Positions 18,644 through 27,068 of a stretch of DNA of 30,531 nucleotides are shown here, piece after piece. The position numbers were made by a program, and so were the translations under genes. The stretch is from Apostichopus parvimensis (taxonomy: Eukaryota; Echinodermata; Holothuroidea; Aspidochirotida; Stichopodidae). Where the stretch lies: positions 78,071-108,601 of the forward strand of contig KN883398.1 of the NCBI GenBank assembly GCA_000934455.1, in the 5' to 3' direction. How positions within the stretch are numbered: position 1 is the first letter of the stretch; each line of letters begins with the position of its first letter. Below the pieces are notes generated by a model that worked only from the letters and a program-made list of their open reading frames with translations, did not search any database and was not told the origin of the DNA.

Positions 18644-19600
18644 CTAAGTGGGGTGAGTTTGGAAGACTGCGTGGGTTTCCTGCTCGAAGATCTGGAACCA
18701 CGGTCTTCTCTGCCAGTAGGGCGCGATAAGTAGTAGCCTTGTCCGGGATAGGTTCAGTTTAAGAAGCACCTTGTGTATGAGGCAGAGGGGGAGGCGTACG
18801 CCTTCATCCTTTCCCAGCTGATCGAGAACGCGTCCAACGCCAACGCTCTGGGGTAGATGGTCCGCGTGCAAAAGACTGGGATTTTGGCGTTGGTCGCCGA
18901 AGCGAGCGAGTCGATGTCGAGTCGATGAGGGGTCCTGACCAGGCGGAACAAGTTCCGGCAGGTGTTTTCCTGCAGGGACCACTCCGTTGGGTTCTGGGCC
19001 CCCTTTGACAGGGCTTCGGCCGTTACGTTCTCCCTCCCTGCAATGTGCGAGGCCCTTAGAGAGATGTCGTTGCCCCGGCACCAGAGCAGAGGGTCCCACG
19101 TCGCGGCACACAGCGATCGGGTCTTCGTCCCCCTGTCTGTTGACGTAGGCCACTACCGACGTATTGTCGCAGAAGACGGTGACGGCATGGCCCCGAAGGT
19201 GACACTCGAAGTGGCGGAGGGCTATGGATACGGCCTCCATCTTGAGCGCGTTGATATGGACCTGTCGCCAGACCGGCTCCTACTCCCCTGAAATCGTCAG
19301 GTCGTCCAAACACGCACCCCAGCCCTGAAAGGAAGCGTCTGAGGAGAAAGAGATTAGGGACTTTTGTTCTCGGAAGGGGCGTCCCTGGAACCAGTTCTCC
19401 TTTGCGAGCCACCAAGAGAGGTGGGCCGTGTCAAATCCATACAGGGTAACTGAGTGTCGAGTATGTCTTGCTCTGGATCGTAGTGATCGAGTAGGTACAA
19501 TTGGAGTGGTCGCATTCTAAGGCGGCAGGATGGTAGTACGTCCACAAGGCCGAGGGCTCTCATCCAAAGCCTTGCCAGGGAGAACCACATGTTGAGGAGG
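18644..19600 (-). pseudogene. DIRS-type element B: RT thumb, RNase H and connector
   Basis: Read from high to low on the - strand, the thumb motif ALGLVDVLPSCRLRMRPLQL appears at 19590-19470. RNase H follows: SDASFQGWGA, then ALKMEAVSIALRHFECH, then VTVFCDNTSVVAYVNRQG. These supply the expected Asp, Glu and Asp. A connector follows (TNAKIPVFCTRTIYPRALA and SISWERMKAYASPSASYT), then LNLSRTRLLLIAPYWQRRPW. RNase H would remove RNA from the hybrid. The pieces fall in three reading frames, so at least two frameshifts have occurred. Confidence 0.68.
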
Positions 19601-19651
19601 CGGCGGACCGTTTGTTTGAGTGTTGGTGACCCGCTCTGAGGACGGTCTCAC

Positions 19652-20296
19652 CTAACCGGTGTGGAAGTCTAGAATCGCGCCCAAGAACTGAATGGTTTGG
19701 GTCAAGATGAGCTGTGATTTTTCCCTGTTGATAACCCAACCGAGTTGTTCGAGGCGCTCGGTCGTGCGACCTAGACTGGATAGAGCCTCTCGGTGCGACC
19801 TTCCTGTGACGAGCCAGTCGTCGAGGTAAGCTAAGAGAGTCACTTCGTTTCGGCGTAGGTCTGCGACAACCGCGCCCGCTACTCTTTTGAAGACTTGCGA
19901 TGAGGTCGAGAGGTCAAAGAGCAGCGACACGAACTTGTAGTTCCTTCCTTTGTACGAGAATGTTAGGAATCTTTAGGACGCGACATCGACGAGAACGTAG
20001 AGGTATGCGCCCTTGATGTCGACGGATGACGCCCACATGCCCTTCGTCAGGTTTGGGATAACTATCGCGAGAGTCTCCATGCGAAAACGAGTCGGCCGGA
20101 CGAAGCCCTTGTTCAACGGCCTTACGTTGAGTATGGCGTTAGGAAGAAGGACGAGCGGAAGAGTGGTCCCTCTCCTACCGTTGCATCCACTATTTCGAAT
20201 CTCTGGCCCGGGTCGGTGGGTTCTGGGGTGTCCTTTCCACTCCCTCCCTTCGGGGGAGTCCGAGAGAACTCGTTGGGGTATCCCCGCAGGAACCAC
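19652..20296 (-). pseudogene. DIRS-type element B: reverse transcriptase palm and fingers
   Basis: One frame covers most of the polymerase. It begins ILNVRPLNKGFVRPTRFRME, then MWASSVDIKGAYLYV (first catalytic Asp), then FSYKGRNYKFVSLLFDLSTS. The catalytic box EVTLLAYLDDWLVTGRS has YLDD at 19817-19828. It closes with LEQLGWVINREKSQL and TIQFLGAILDF. The frame is broken once, by a TAA at 19973-19975 where the related copy E has Gln (DSQRFLAF). A frameshift near 20165 joins it to the upstream piece. This is the best-preserved retroelement domain in the window. Confidence 0.75.
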
Positions 20297-20640
20297 GGAC
20301 CTGGGTCCATCTCTTTCCAGACGTTCCGGAATAATTGGAGCCTACCCCTACCACCGGGTACGTTGTAACCATGGTAGTGGTCTCTCGTTACGTGAGAGTA
20401 GGCCGTACCGGTGTCCCCGGGAGAGCGTCTTGGCGACCTGTCGGGTTTTCCGCCCCTGTAAGTTTTGGCGGCATTGCCGCTGCACCGTTTCCAGTAAGTG
20501 GGTCGTTGCGCCTTACCCCTTGGTGGTTTCGCTTGTTCTGGGCGTCGGTAAGGACGTGATTGCTTTTTGGCCATGCGAGCGTCCATGCAGTCCGAAAAAC
20601 ACGCGTTTTCCTTCGGAATGGTAAATTCGGAAAAAGAGAG
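20170..20640 (-). pseudogene. DIRS-type element B: basic gag C-terminus and RT N-terminal lead
   Basis: Part of the - strand frame 20862-20122. It starts at MAKKQSRPYRRPEQAKPPRG, a strongly basic stretch like the nucleic-acid-binding tail of DIRS-type gag. It then runs through GRLQLFRNVWKEMDPGPWF and PGQRFEIVDATV into the RT. In DIRS-type elements the W.....D.WVL segment opens the pol ORF, so this joins gag tail and pol start, and the rest of gag is absent. Sequence above about 20640 is not recognisable gag. Confidence 0.5.
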
Positions 20641-20654
20641 AGTGCGCGTCACCG

Positions 20655-20730
20655 GGCGCAGTGCTAAAATTATACCAGTGGCGTCTAGGTAGACTAGGAA
20701 ATGCGCGTTAGTGTTGCAAGAGACAGGTAA
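20655..20730. repeat. 75-bp segment shared with 26990-27066
   Basis: CAGTGCTAA-TT-TTACCAG-GGCGTCT-GGTAGACTAG-AAA recurs at 26997-27040 in the same orientation with scattered differences, and similarity continues through AGAGACA/AGGAGACA. In element B it sits where the rest of gag should be. In element E it lies about 600 bases beyond the gag region. It may be DIRS leader or terminal sequence. Confidence 0.5.
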
Positions 20731-20799
20731 GAGAGGAGTGAAGTCAATCCTGGATCTCCTGGTCTGTGTCATGGCTTTAAAATGACAACAGCTTTGGTC

Positions 20800-21165
20800 C
20801 CTGGTACATTCGTGGTATATGAAAGCGGTCCTCGACCTCCTGCCCCCCCCCCCTCCCCCCACCTTGCGCCTATGTCTTCTTGTCGTCTGCTAGAGTTATC
20901 TATGAAGACGGCGTTTCTTCTCTCGGCAACATCGGCTCGACGTCAGAGTGCCCTTCATGTGCTGCCGGGACTCATATTATTTGAGCCGCGCGGAGAGCGT
21001 CTGGCTCTGGACCCATCCTTCCTGTCGAATACCCAGATGGTGGACTTCTTGCCGACACCTATCTTCCTGGATGATATTGATCTCTTCTGCTACATCAAAA
21101 GATAAGGCATGGTGTCCGGTCCGCTCTTGGAAGTGGTACCTCCACCAGACGCAGCCCTTGCGAGG
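20800..21165 (+). pseudogene. DIRS-type element C: tyrosine recombinase fragment
   Basis: A + strand frame reads LELSMKTAFLLSATSARRQS, then ALHVLPGLILFEPRGERLAL, then DPSFLSNTQMVDFLPTPIFL. This corresponds to the entry of the catalytic domain of DIRS recombinases, with the first catalytic Arg in SARR and the downstream strands. It covers the part missing from element B but lies on the opposite strand. It overlaps B's sequence at SARR with clear differences, so it is a separate copy. The C-terminal His, Arg and Tyr are not seen. A C-rich tract at 20843-20858 precedes it, and homology to the D/E copies starts near 21170. Confidence 0.6.
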
Positions 21166-21169
21166 TTCA

Positions 21170-21770
21170 TGTAAATCTCTCGTTGTGATTTTGCGCAAGC
21201 TATGCTCTCGCGCATGCACATATACTTTTTCACGCTGGATCGCCTAGAATATCGTGAGATCTTTGCCGGGGGCTCCTTCTCTCCGCCCGCGGGAGCATGA
21301 CATGATTGCAATATATGCGTCCCTGGTGTTCTATAAAGGCGTCACGCTCGAGGAGATCCTGTAGACTGTTGCAGAGAGACTTAGCTTGAGAAGGGCCCTG
21401 TGTGTGATACAGAGAGGTGATGGAAAGGGTAAGCCCGCACCCCCTCCCAATCGATCGAGAATGCAACCGACGCCCACGATGTGGGGTGGAAGGTCCTTGT
21501 ACAGAAGACCGGGAACGTCGCGTTGGCTTCCGAGGCAATCAGAGCAATGTTTGGTGTTCCGAACAGTCAAAAAAGGTCCGGCATGTGTCCCTTTGTAGGG
21601 ACCACTCCGTTTGCGTCTGGACACCGTTTGCCATCAGATTCTTCTTGTGGTGGTTCCTCAGCGTGGTCTTGTCCATCCGACCCCAGGGACACGTCAATGA
21701 CTACGTGGCGGACTGACTGCGGTCGTTTGGAGGTTCCAGTTTATCCGGCGTCGTTTAGCCTCCAGTAAAT
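21170..21770 (-). pseudogene. DIRS-type element D: RNase H connector fragment
   Basis: The - strand frames match the connector of element B: NGVVPTKGHMPDLF, then TFPVFCTRTFHPTSW and AFSIDWEGVRAYPFHH. A stop and frameshifts are present. Beyond about 21378 (toward lower coordinates) it carries the same extra block as copy E (23419-23630). D and E are clearly related copies, and shared strings include GCGCATGCACATATACT and TCCCTGGTGTTCTATAAAGG. Both ends are truncated and neither RT nor recombinase is present. Confidence 0.55.
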
Positions 21771-21774
21771 TTAG

Positions 21775-22140
21775 GTGAGTTCCCGGCTCCAACCACCGGT
21801 TTGGTGGGAAGCTGCGAAAGCAATTTGTCCAGAAAGTAAGGAGTTCCCGATGTAAGTTTTCCCCACTTGATTAGTGGGGCTACTAACGATGAAACGACTT
21901 ACCATATGGATCCCGCTCATCTTCTCAGCACGCCGCGGTTCTTGGGTGGTATGGAATGATCAGACTAAGGCACCGGATCTTGCCAGACGGAGCTGGCTAG
22001 ACCGGCTGCCCATGGCAGGATACGGTATAGTTGGTGGTAGTTTTTTGTGAGTTATGCGCCGATGGCGCGGGAAATGCATAAGAAATTTGTCCAGAAGATA
22101 AGTCGTTCCCTATTAATCAAGTGGGATAAATAATTAATCA
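21775..22140. repeat. Non-coding block with a spaced direct repeat, possible DIRS terminus
   Basis: The stretch adjoins element D and has no coding signal. A repeat AATTTGTCCAGAA-(GT/GA)TAAG-(GA/TC)GTTCCC occurs at about 21822-21850 and again at 22084-22110. Both copies are followed by related CACTTGATTAGTGGG / AATCAAGTGGG text, part of it inverted. DIRS-type elements end in complex terminal repeats, so this could be one. The identity is unproven. Confidence 0.4.
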
Positions 22141-23335
22141 AGTAAACAGCATCAGTGCGATCTCACTATCATATTTTCTCAAACAATCTCATACTGCAAC
22201 TGCAGCCAGTGGATACTACGAATTCAAAACCCTATCTCGCGAGCTTGTGTTCTAATCTTTTTAAATAGTATGAAGCTATTACTTTTCATTTTCATAATGT
22301 TATTGATATTCGCTTGATCCAGGATTTATTGCATCGTACCAGTGTACACTTTCACTTAATTTGCATTTATTGCGTATTGCCAAATGAAGGCCTACTGACT
22401 AAAGCACAGGCGGTGCCAAATGTATATTCTGTTTGAACATATACATGTATTATATATTCATAGAACCACTGGTGATAACGTTAAAGCCTTTTATTAATAT
22501 CATCGACACTGACGTGGTTCTGCGAGCCTTTTAAAGGCCTTCAACGTCTCATCAGGATTATCCTATTGTACTTAATTTGCATTGCACTACCTGTAACATG
22601 TTCTGAAATATTGAGAAAATCAAATTATTTTCCGGTGAAAAGAATAAGAAGGTTCTGTGACTCGTAAATTTGGATTCGCAGCGGAATAACAAGCTCGCTT
22701 GCTTTGACTATAGATTGACACAGTGTTGTATAACGCCTTATAATAATAGCGTCGGTGAGGAAACCACACATACAATATGGCCCTTTCCAGTGCGTTTGCT
22801 CTACGTTGACCTACATGGACGGGGCACTTACTTTAACAGGTGATGCCGCCAATGTTGTAGACGTTAGAAAATATAGAAAGCAAAATATACACACAAGAAA
22901 GAAAACAACCTTGACACGGTATCCACATATTGAAAGTCCATATATAATACTGCTATTAAATATAGCATCACAGTAATTATTAACATTTTGCGAGGCTTAA
23001 TCAACTCTCTCCTGGGATATAATTACATTGATATTATATGTCTTGGTAATTCACCCACTCTAAATTGAGTAAATAACATTATGGCATATGGCGAATAGCC
23101 ATTTCACAGTTTTAAATAAATAGGCCTGTTTATTGCACAAATCATTATTATTTATGGTACATTATGCAACTAGTGGACCATAGTCTATAACATAGCGTAC
23201 TTATATAGGAAAGTGGTACTAATATGGCTTGTAAGAGATTCATATTCATTGTGGTTTGTGAGATATTAATTTGTTTTTAAGTGTGTCACATATTCACATA
23301 TTCACTGGTATTGAGTTGTAATTAAATTTCACCAT
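22141..23335. other. AT-rich spacer between DIRS copies D and E
   Basis: GC content drops back to the background level. No gene is supported. A 73-codon + frame at 22755-22976 has no recognisable motif and is not called. A hairpin plus CTGATGAG motif lies at 22511-22556. Confidence 0.5.
22505..22560 (-). other. CTGATGAG plus hairpin motif, weakly hammerhead-like
   Basis: On the - strand CTGATGAG (22548-22555) is followed by GACGTT, the self-complementary GCCTTTAAAAGGC-type hairpin, then CGCAGAACCACGTCAG. The first box fits a hammerhead, but no clean GAAA box follows the stem, so activity is unlikely. It may be a worn Penelope-like terminal motif. Confidence 0.25.
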
Positions 23336-23339
23336 GGAG

Positions 23340-23815
23340 CGGCAACCACGGCATACTCGGCAAATACGGCGCGATGAGTAGTAGCCTCGTTCGGGAGAGG
23401 ATTAGCTTGAGAAGGACGCTGTAAAAATCTCTTGTTGTGATTTCGCGCAAGCCATGCTCCCGCGCATGCACATATACTATTTCACGCTGGATACCAATAA
23501 TATCTAGATATTTGTGCCGGGGCTCCATCCCTCCGCCCGCGTGAGCATGACATAAGGGCAATATATGTGTCCCTGGTGTTCTATAAAGGCGTTCCGTTTG
23601 AAGAGATCCTTCAGGCTGCTGCAGAGATGCTTAGCTTCAGAAACACCTTGTGTATGAAACAGAGGGGTGAGGGAAGTCGTACGCCTGTAATCCCTCTCTT
23701 GCGATCTAGAATGCAACCGACGCCCACGCTCTGGGGTGGAAGGTCCGTGTACTGTCTCCATCTCCAACGCGCTGATATGTAACTTCCGCCAGGCAGGCTG
23801 ATATTTCCCTGCCAT
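23340..23815 (-). pseudogene. DIRS-type element E: RNase H core fused to connector by deletion
   Basis: The - strand reads KLHISALEMET, the RNase H strand with the catalytic Glu. It then jumps directly to sequence equivalent to TRTFHPRALGVGC, which in element B lies about 385 bases further on. The rest of RNase H, including CDNTSVVAYVN, is therefore deleted. Near 23640 an extra block starts that B lacks. After it the frame resumes as LLKLILSRTRLLLIAPY at about 23430-23340. The recombinase expected next is absent, and the flank becomes AT-rich. Confidence 0.6.
23402..23646. repeat. About 229-bp insertion in element E with flanking short duplication
   Basis: Relative to element B (18745-18780), copy E has extra sequence between TTAGCTTGAGAAGGAC (23402-23417) and TTAGCTTCAGAAACAC (23631-23646). 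B has the corresponding site once. The flanking near-repeat looks like a target-site duplication. Copy D carries most of the same inserted block, so the insertion predates the split of D and E. Confidence 0.55.
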
Positions 23816-23939
23816 CGTTATGTCGTTTGAGGCACGCTCCTTGACCCTGTAATGAAGGTTTCGAGGAGGTAGAGGCGAAGTTCTTATTTATTGCTCCAGG
23901 TTTAAGTGAATGAAGAGCTGTAGCTGCATATGTCCAATT

Positions 23940-24550
23940 CTAAGGCGATAGAATGGGACCACGTCCACTAGGATGGCCCGATCCAAATATGGCCTTTAGT
24001 ATGCGGAAGTCGAGGGTCGCACCCAGGAAATGAATATCCTGGTCTGGGGTGAGACGCGATTCTTTCCGGCTGATAACCCAGGCGAGTCTTTCGATGAACT
24101 CGGTCGTGCGGGTCTGATTCAATTGAGCCTCCATGACGAACCAGTCGTCGGGGTTTTGGTTAAGGAAGACGCACTCCGGCGTAGGTCCGCTAGGGCGTCC
24201 ACTACTCTTGTGAAGAACCGCGGCGAAGTCAAGAGGCCAAAGGGTAGCACCGCGAAGTTGAAGTCATTCCCCATGTACGAGAAGGCGAGGAATCTTTGAG
24301 AGTCCACGTCGACGTAAAGGTACGCGTCCTTGAGTTTGACGGTCGCTGTCCACAGGCCCTGTGTGAAGTTTGGGATGATTAGCGCGAAATTTGTTATGCA
24401 AAACCGAGTACGCCGGACGAAACCCTTGTACAATAGCTTTAGGATTAATATCGGTTGAACGAGCGTGAGAGGGGTCTCTCCCATCTCGTCTCTTCCACTA
24501 TCGCGCCCTTCGCCAGTAAGGCATGGAGCTCGTTCTCGACCTAGGTCCAC
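23940..24550 (-). pseudogene. DIRS-type element E: reverse transcriptase
   Basis: The - strand frame at 24550-24119 reads LYKGFVRRTRFCITNFALII, then GLWTATVKLKDAYLYVDVDS, then QRFLAFSYMGNDFNFAVLPF with GLLTSPRFF. Those are the fingers and palm of a DIRS-type RT, and they keep the LPFG motif. A frameshift follows and the catalytic box reads NPDDWFVMEA instead of YLDDW, so Tyr-Leu are replaced although both Asp remain. The second frame (24134-23940) supplies LAWVISRKESRLTPDQDIHF and LGATLDF. The order matches B's RT, and the proteins are similar but distinct. Confidence 0.72.
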
Positions 24551-24689
24551 ATTTTCCCAGATGTTTTAGAATAACCGGTGTCTCCCTCCTACTGGCAGAT
24601 ACGCTGTACCCGTGGCAGGGTGGTCATCCTACAGTCGTGGTACATTATACGTCGATATGTTCGTTTTGACGATATCAAAGATAATCGCT

Positions 24690-25560
24690 ACGCAATTGAA
24701 GGCGTTGGCCGCGGCTGGGACGTCTCGGCGATCGGGCCATTCGCTCTGTCCCTTTGGGGTTCGGTTTGGATGCGCACCTGTACGATCTTTGTTGTGCGTC
24801 TGGCCTGCGGTTTAGAAAAGCACGATTTGGCGAGCGTGTCGCGGCAGTCTAGCTCCTGTCGGACTGTGTCGCCGAGTTTGCCATTAAAGAGTTCATCCTC
24901 AAAGATGGGTGAGGTAGCCAGTCTATTTCTGGACTCGCCTTTCATCCAGCTGACTGCTGCTACAACGTTAAGTGATCCTTGCCAACTAGTCGTAGACCAG
25001 TCTCGTCAGTGGTCGCAGAAGCCACATGAGTTTTGAGGCCACACGGTCTTTGATTTGGTGTAGGTCCTCCGGCAGTTGTTGATAGTTCCGCATGAGGCTT
25101 TCGTCTACCAACAGGAAGGCCGAGGCATAATTCATTCTCACTCGGGATGTATGGTCTAATTCGAAGATCAAACTTTCTAGGCTTTTGCTGCATGAGTCCT
25201 TAAATTCAAGCTCAAGAAGCCCTGGAGGCAGTTCGTAGCATCCCGCGGATCGGCGAAAGACAAAACAACCGTTTCCAAGCATCCTTGTTTACCCAGAGTG
25301 CCCTGCCCAGCTTCGTGGTAAAGGCAGTCTACCTCCTTTGAAGAACCTCTACCCGTTAAAAGCAAAGCGGGTCCATGGGAACGTTGGAGTCGTCTGCTGG
25401 CGCTTCATTCGTAGTGTGCAGCATGGATGACGACTTAGGTGCCGAGGTCCCTGCCGGAGGGTCTTAAAAACCCAATCATTGCTTGGAGATAGCCGCAGCC
25501 TTCGCAATGAGATCAAGTGGGAGGTAGTATCCCTCTGCTCCACATATTCGGCTCCGGGTG
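24690..25560 (-). pseudogene. DIRS-type element E: gag central and C-terminal region
   Basis: On the - strand, 25282-24986 reads LELEFKDSCSKSLESLIFEL, then ASAFLLVDESLMRNYQQLPE and IKDRVASKLMWLLRPLTRLV. The frame at 24945-24688 continues SPIFEDELFNGKLGDTVRQE. This resembles the conserved helical gag of DIRS-type elements, including an LFNGKL-like motif near its end, followed by a polar tail. It sits directly upstream of the RT on the same strand. A stop or frameshift separates the two main frames. Frames at 25543-25177 carry earlier, less certain gag. Confidence 0.5.
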
Positions 25561-26410
25561 ACCAGACGTCTTCGACCGGACGTCCTCAACCGTAGCTACT
25601 ACCTAGTCTGAGGCCGGCTGGGGCGCATTCGCGCGGGCTAGGTTGCACTTGGGGACAAGGCCTACGTAAGCTGTGAGAGAAGCGACGCGAACTCGGAGGA
25701 AGGAGGTCCCGGGGACGGGGGAGGCGGCTACGTGGAACTACGTCGTATGTGCCCTTGTCTTACTGGCCGCGGGTCCCTCCTAAAACCCCTTGTCAGAATC
25801 CGAAGAGGCCTAATTGAGTATCGGCGAGGGATGACGCACTGGCGAGCGGCTGCGTTCCCTGGACTCTCGCTTTATCGACACAGACTTGGTGGTCTGGTAT
25901 TTTGCTGACCCGGGAGTCTGCTCCTCGTAGTTTGAGGGCATGACGGAGACTTACGCCGTGGCAGTGGTTCTATTTTTCGAAAAATACTTGACCTTTGGCC
26001 TGTCATATGTCTTTGGTTTGACGTTAGCCGAAAGGTTCGAGCTTTTCTTCGCTTGTGAAGTCGTTTCCGGATCGGTTGTTCGTGGTGCTCGAGGAGTTAC
26101 GTCCGGTGGGTTTTTCTGGACCGTGGCATGTGGAGCAGGCTGGTCTGGCATTGGAGTTGGTGACGACGGGGGAAGGTGGTCGAGCGGAAGTTACAGCCTT
26201 CGGCATTTGACCTACAACCAAACCTCTGTCTCCTTCAAATTCGCCTGTGTGAAGGTCAAACAGATCAAGCACGGGTCCACCTGTAGCAAGATCTGCACTG
26301 TAGTCATACGGCGTGCTCTTCAAAAGCGCGACCGGGACGGAAAAGCGAACAGATCGCGCAATTTATGTTACTTCTCCCTTCCTTTGACATCACTACCTGT
26401 ACCTAAGGAT
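25561..26410 (-). pseudogene. DIRS-type element E: probable gag N-terminal region
   Basis: The - strand at 26323-26024 starts with a Met and encodes a polar, Pro/Ser/Thr-rich stretch (MKSTPYDYSADLATGG, then SPVVTNSNARPACSTCHGPE). An overlapping frame gives SSNLSANVKPKTYDRPKVKY. Low complexity like this is common in the N-terminus of DIRS gag, and the position upstream of the gag core fits. No conserved motif confirms it. The opposite strand also has an open frame (25940-26413), which I regard as a shadow. Confidence 0.3.
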
Positions 26411-26780
26411 TGAAAAATCCAGAAGTCGGGAAGAAACGAACAACAAAGCTACTCGTCGGTGCCGGTGAGATTGAGAATGTAAGAGCCAGAGAATGTAAGA
26501 GCCGGAGAAAGTAGTGCAGGTCTGACAGACCCCAACAGGCTAAGGCTTATCTCTCCGGGGGAGAACCTAAGAAGGGGCGACACGAAGTTCCAGTAATCCA
26601 ACCCGAAAGTCAAGAGGGCGGCTTAGCAAAACCCCCGCAAATCCTGGGAGGGTTGAACTAAACAAAAACACCAATACAAGTATTACACGCAATGCAATGT
26701 CTGCCTAGCTACGGTACATTACGTAAGCATACCACGGTGCTTTGAACAATCGGTGCACGTGCAGAACCGTAATACACTAA
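26411..26780. other. GC-richer flank of element E, no gene
   Basis: This is possibly the 5' leader or terminal repeat of element E. A short direct repeat GAGAATGTAAGAGCC occurs twice at about 26472-26504. No coding potential is recognised. Confidence 0.35.
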
Positions 26781-27068
26781 GTGGGCGTAATCCTTATGAA
26801 AAATACGAGACTGAATACTGCCAAAATCAAGAGGATACTTAGCAGTGACTTAAAGAATCTCGATGCAAACTTTGTTCTGAACCATTGTCAGTCGCAAGCA
26901 GTAGGATTCTTGCAAGAAAACTTCAGTGAAAGTGTATATGAAAACGCAGTCAACCAAACACACGAGGTGGTGTGCGGTGACCGTTACCGAGGGAACAGTG
27001 CTAATTTGTTTTACCAGCGGCGTCTCGGTAGACTAGAAAAGTGCGTGAGTGTATTAGGAGACATTTAA
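26781..27068 (+). CDS. Unassigned open frame, 95 codons
   Basis: The frame encodes MKNTRLNTAKIKRILSSDLK, then NLDANFVLNHCQSQAVGFLQ, then ENFSESVYENAV, a plausible soluble composition. I recognise no family. Its last 25 codons overlap a segment shared with 20655-20730, where the same strand is not open in this way. That argues that at least the 3' end is repeat-derived. No clear splice sites border it. It is probably not a gene. Confidence 0.15.
   Translation: MGVILMKNTRLNTAKIKRILSSDLKNLDANFVLNHCQSQAVGFLQENFSESVYENAVNQTHEVVCGDRYRGNSANLFYQRRLGRLEKCVSVLGDI
26990..27066. repeat. Second copy of the 75-bp shared segment
   Basis: Matches 20655-20730 in the same orientation (see there). It marks the point where GC content falls back to background, so it may be the outer edge of the DIRS cluster. 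Confidence 0.5.

Noticed and set aside
20013-20624. 203-codon + strand open frame
   Set aside because: It is antisense to the well-supported RT and gag tail of element B and shows no motif.
25940-26413. 157-codon + strand open frame
   Set aside because: It lies antisense to the probable gag N-terminus of element E and has no recognisable domain. The choice is not certain.
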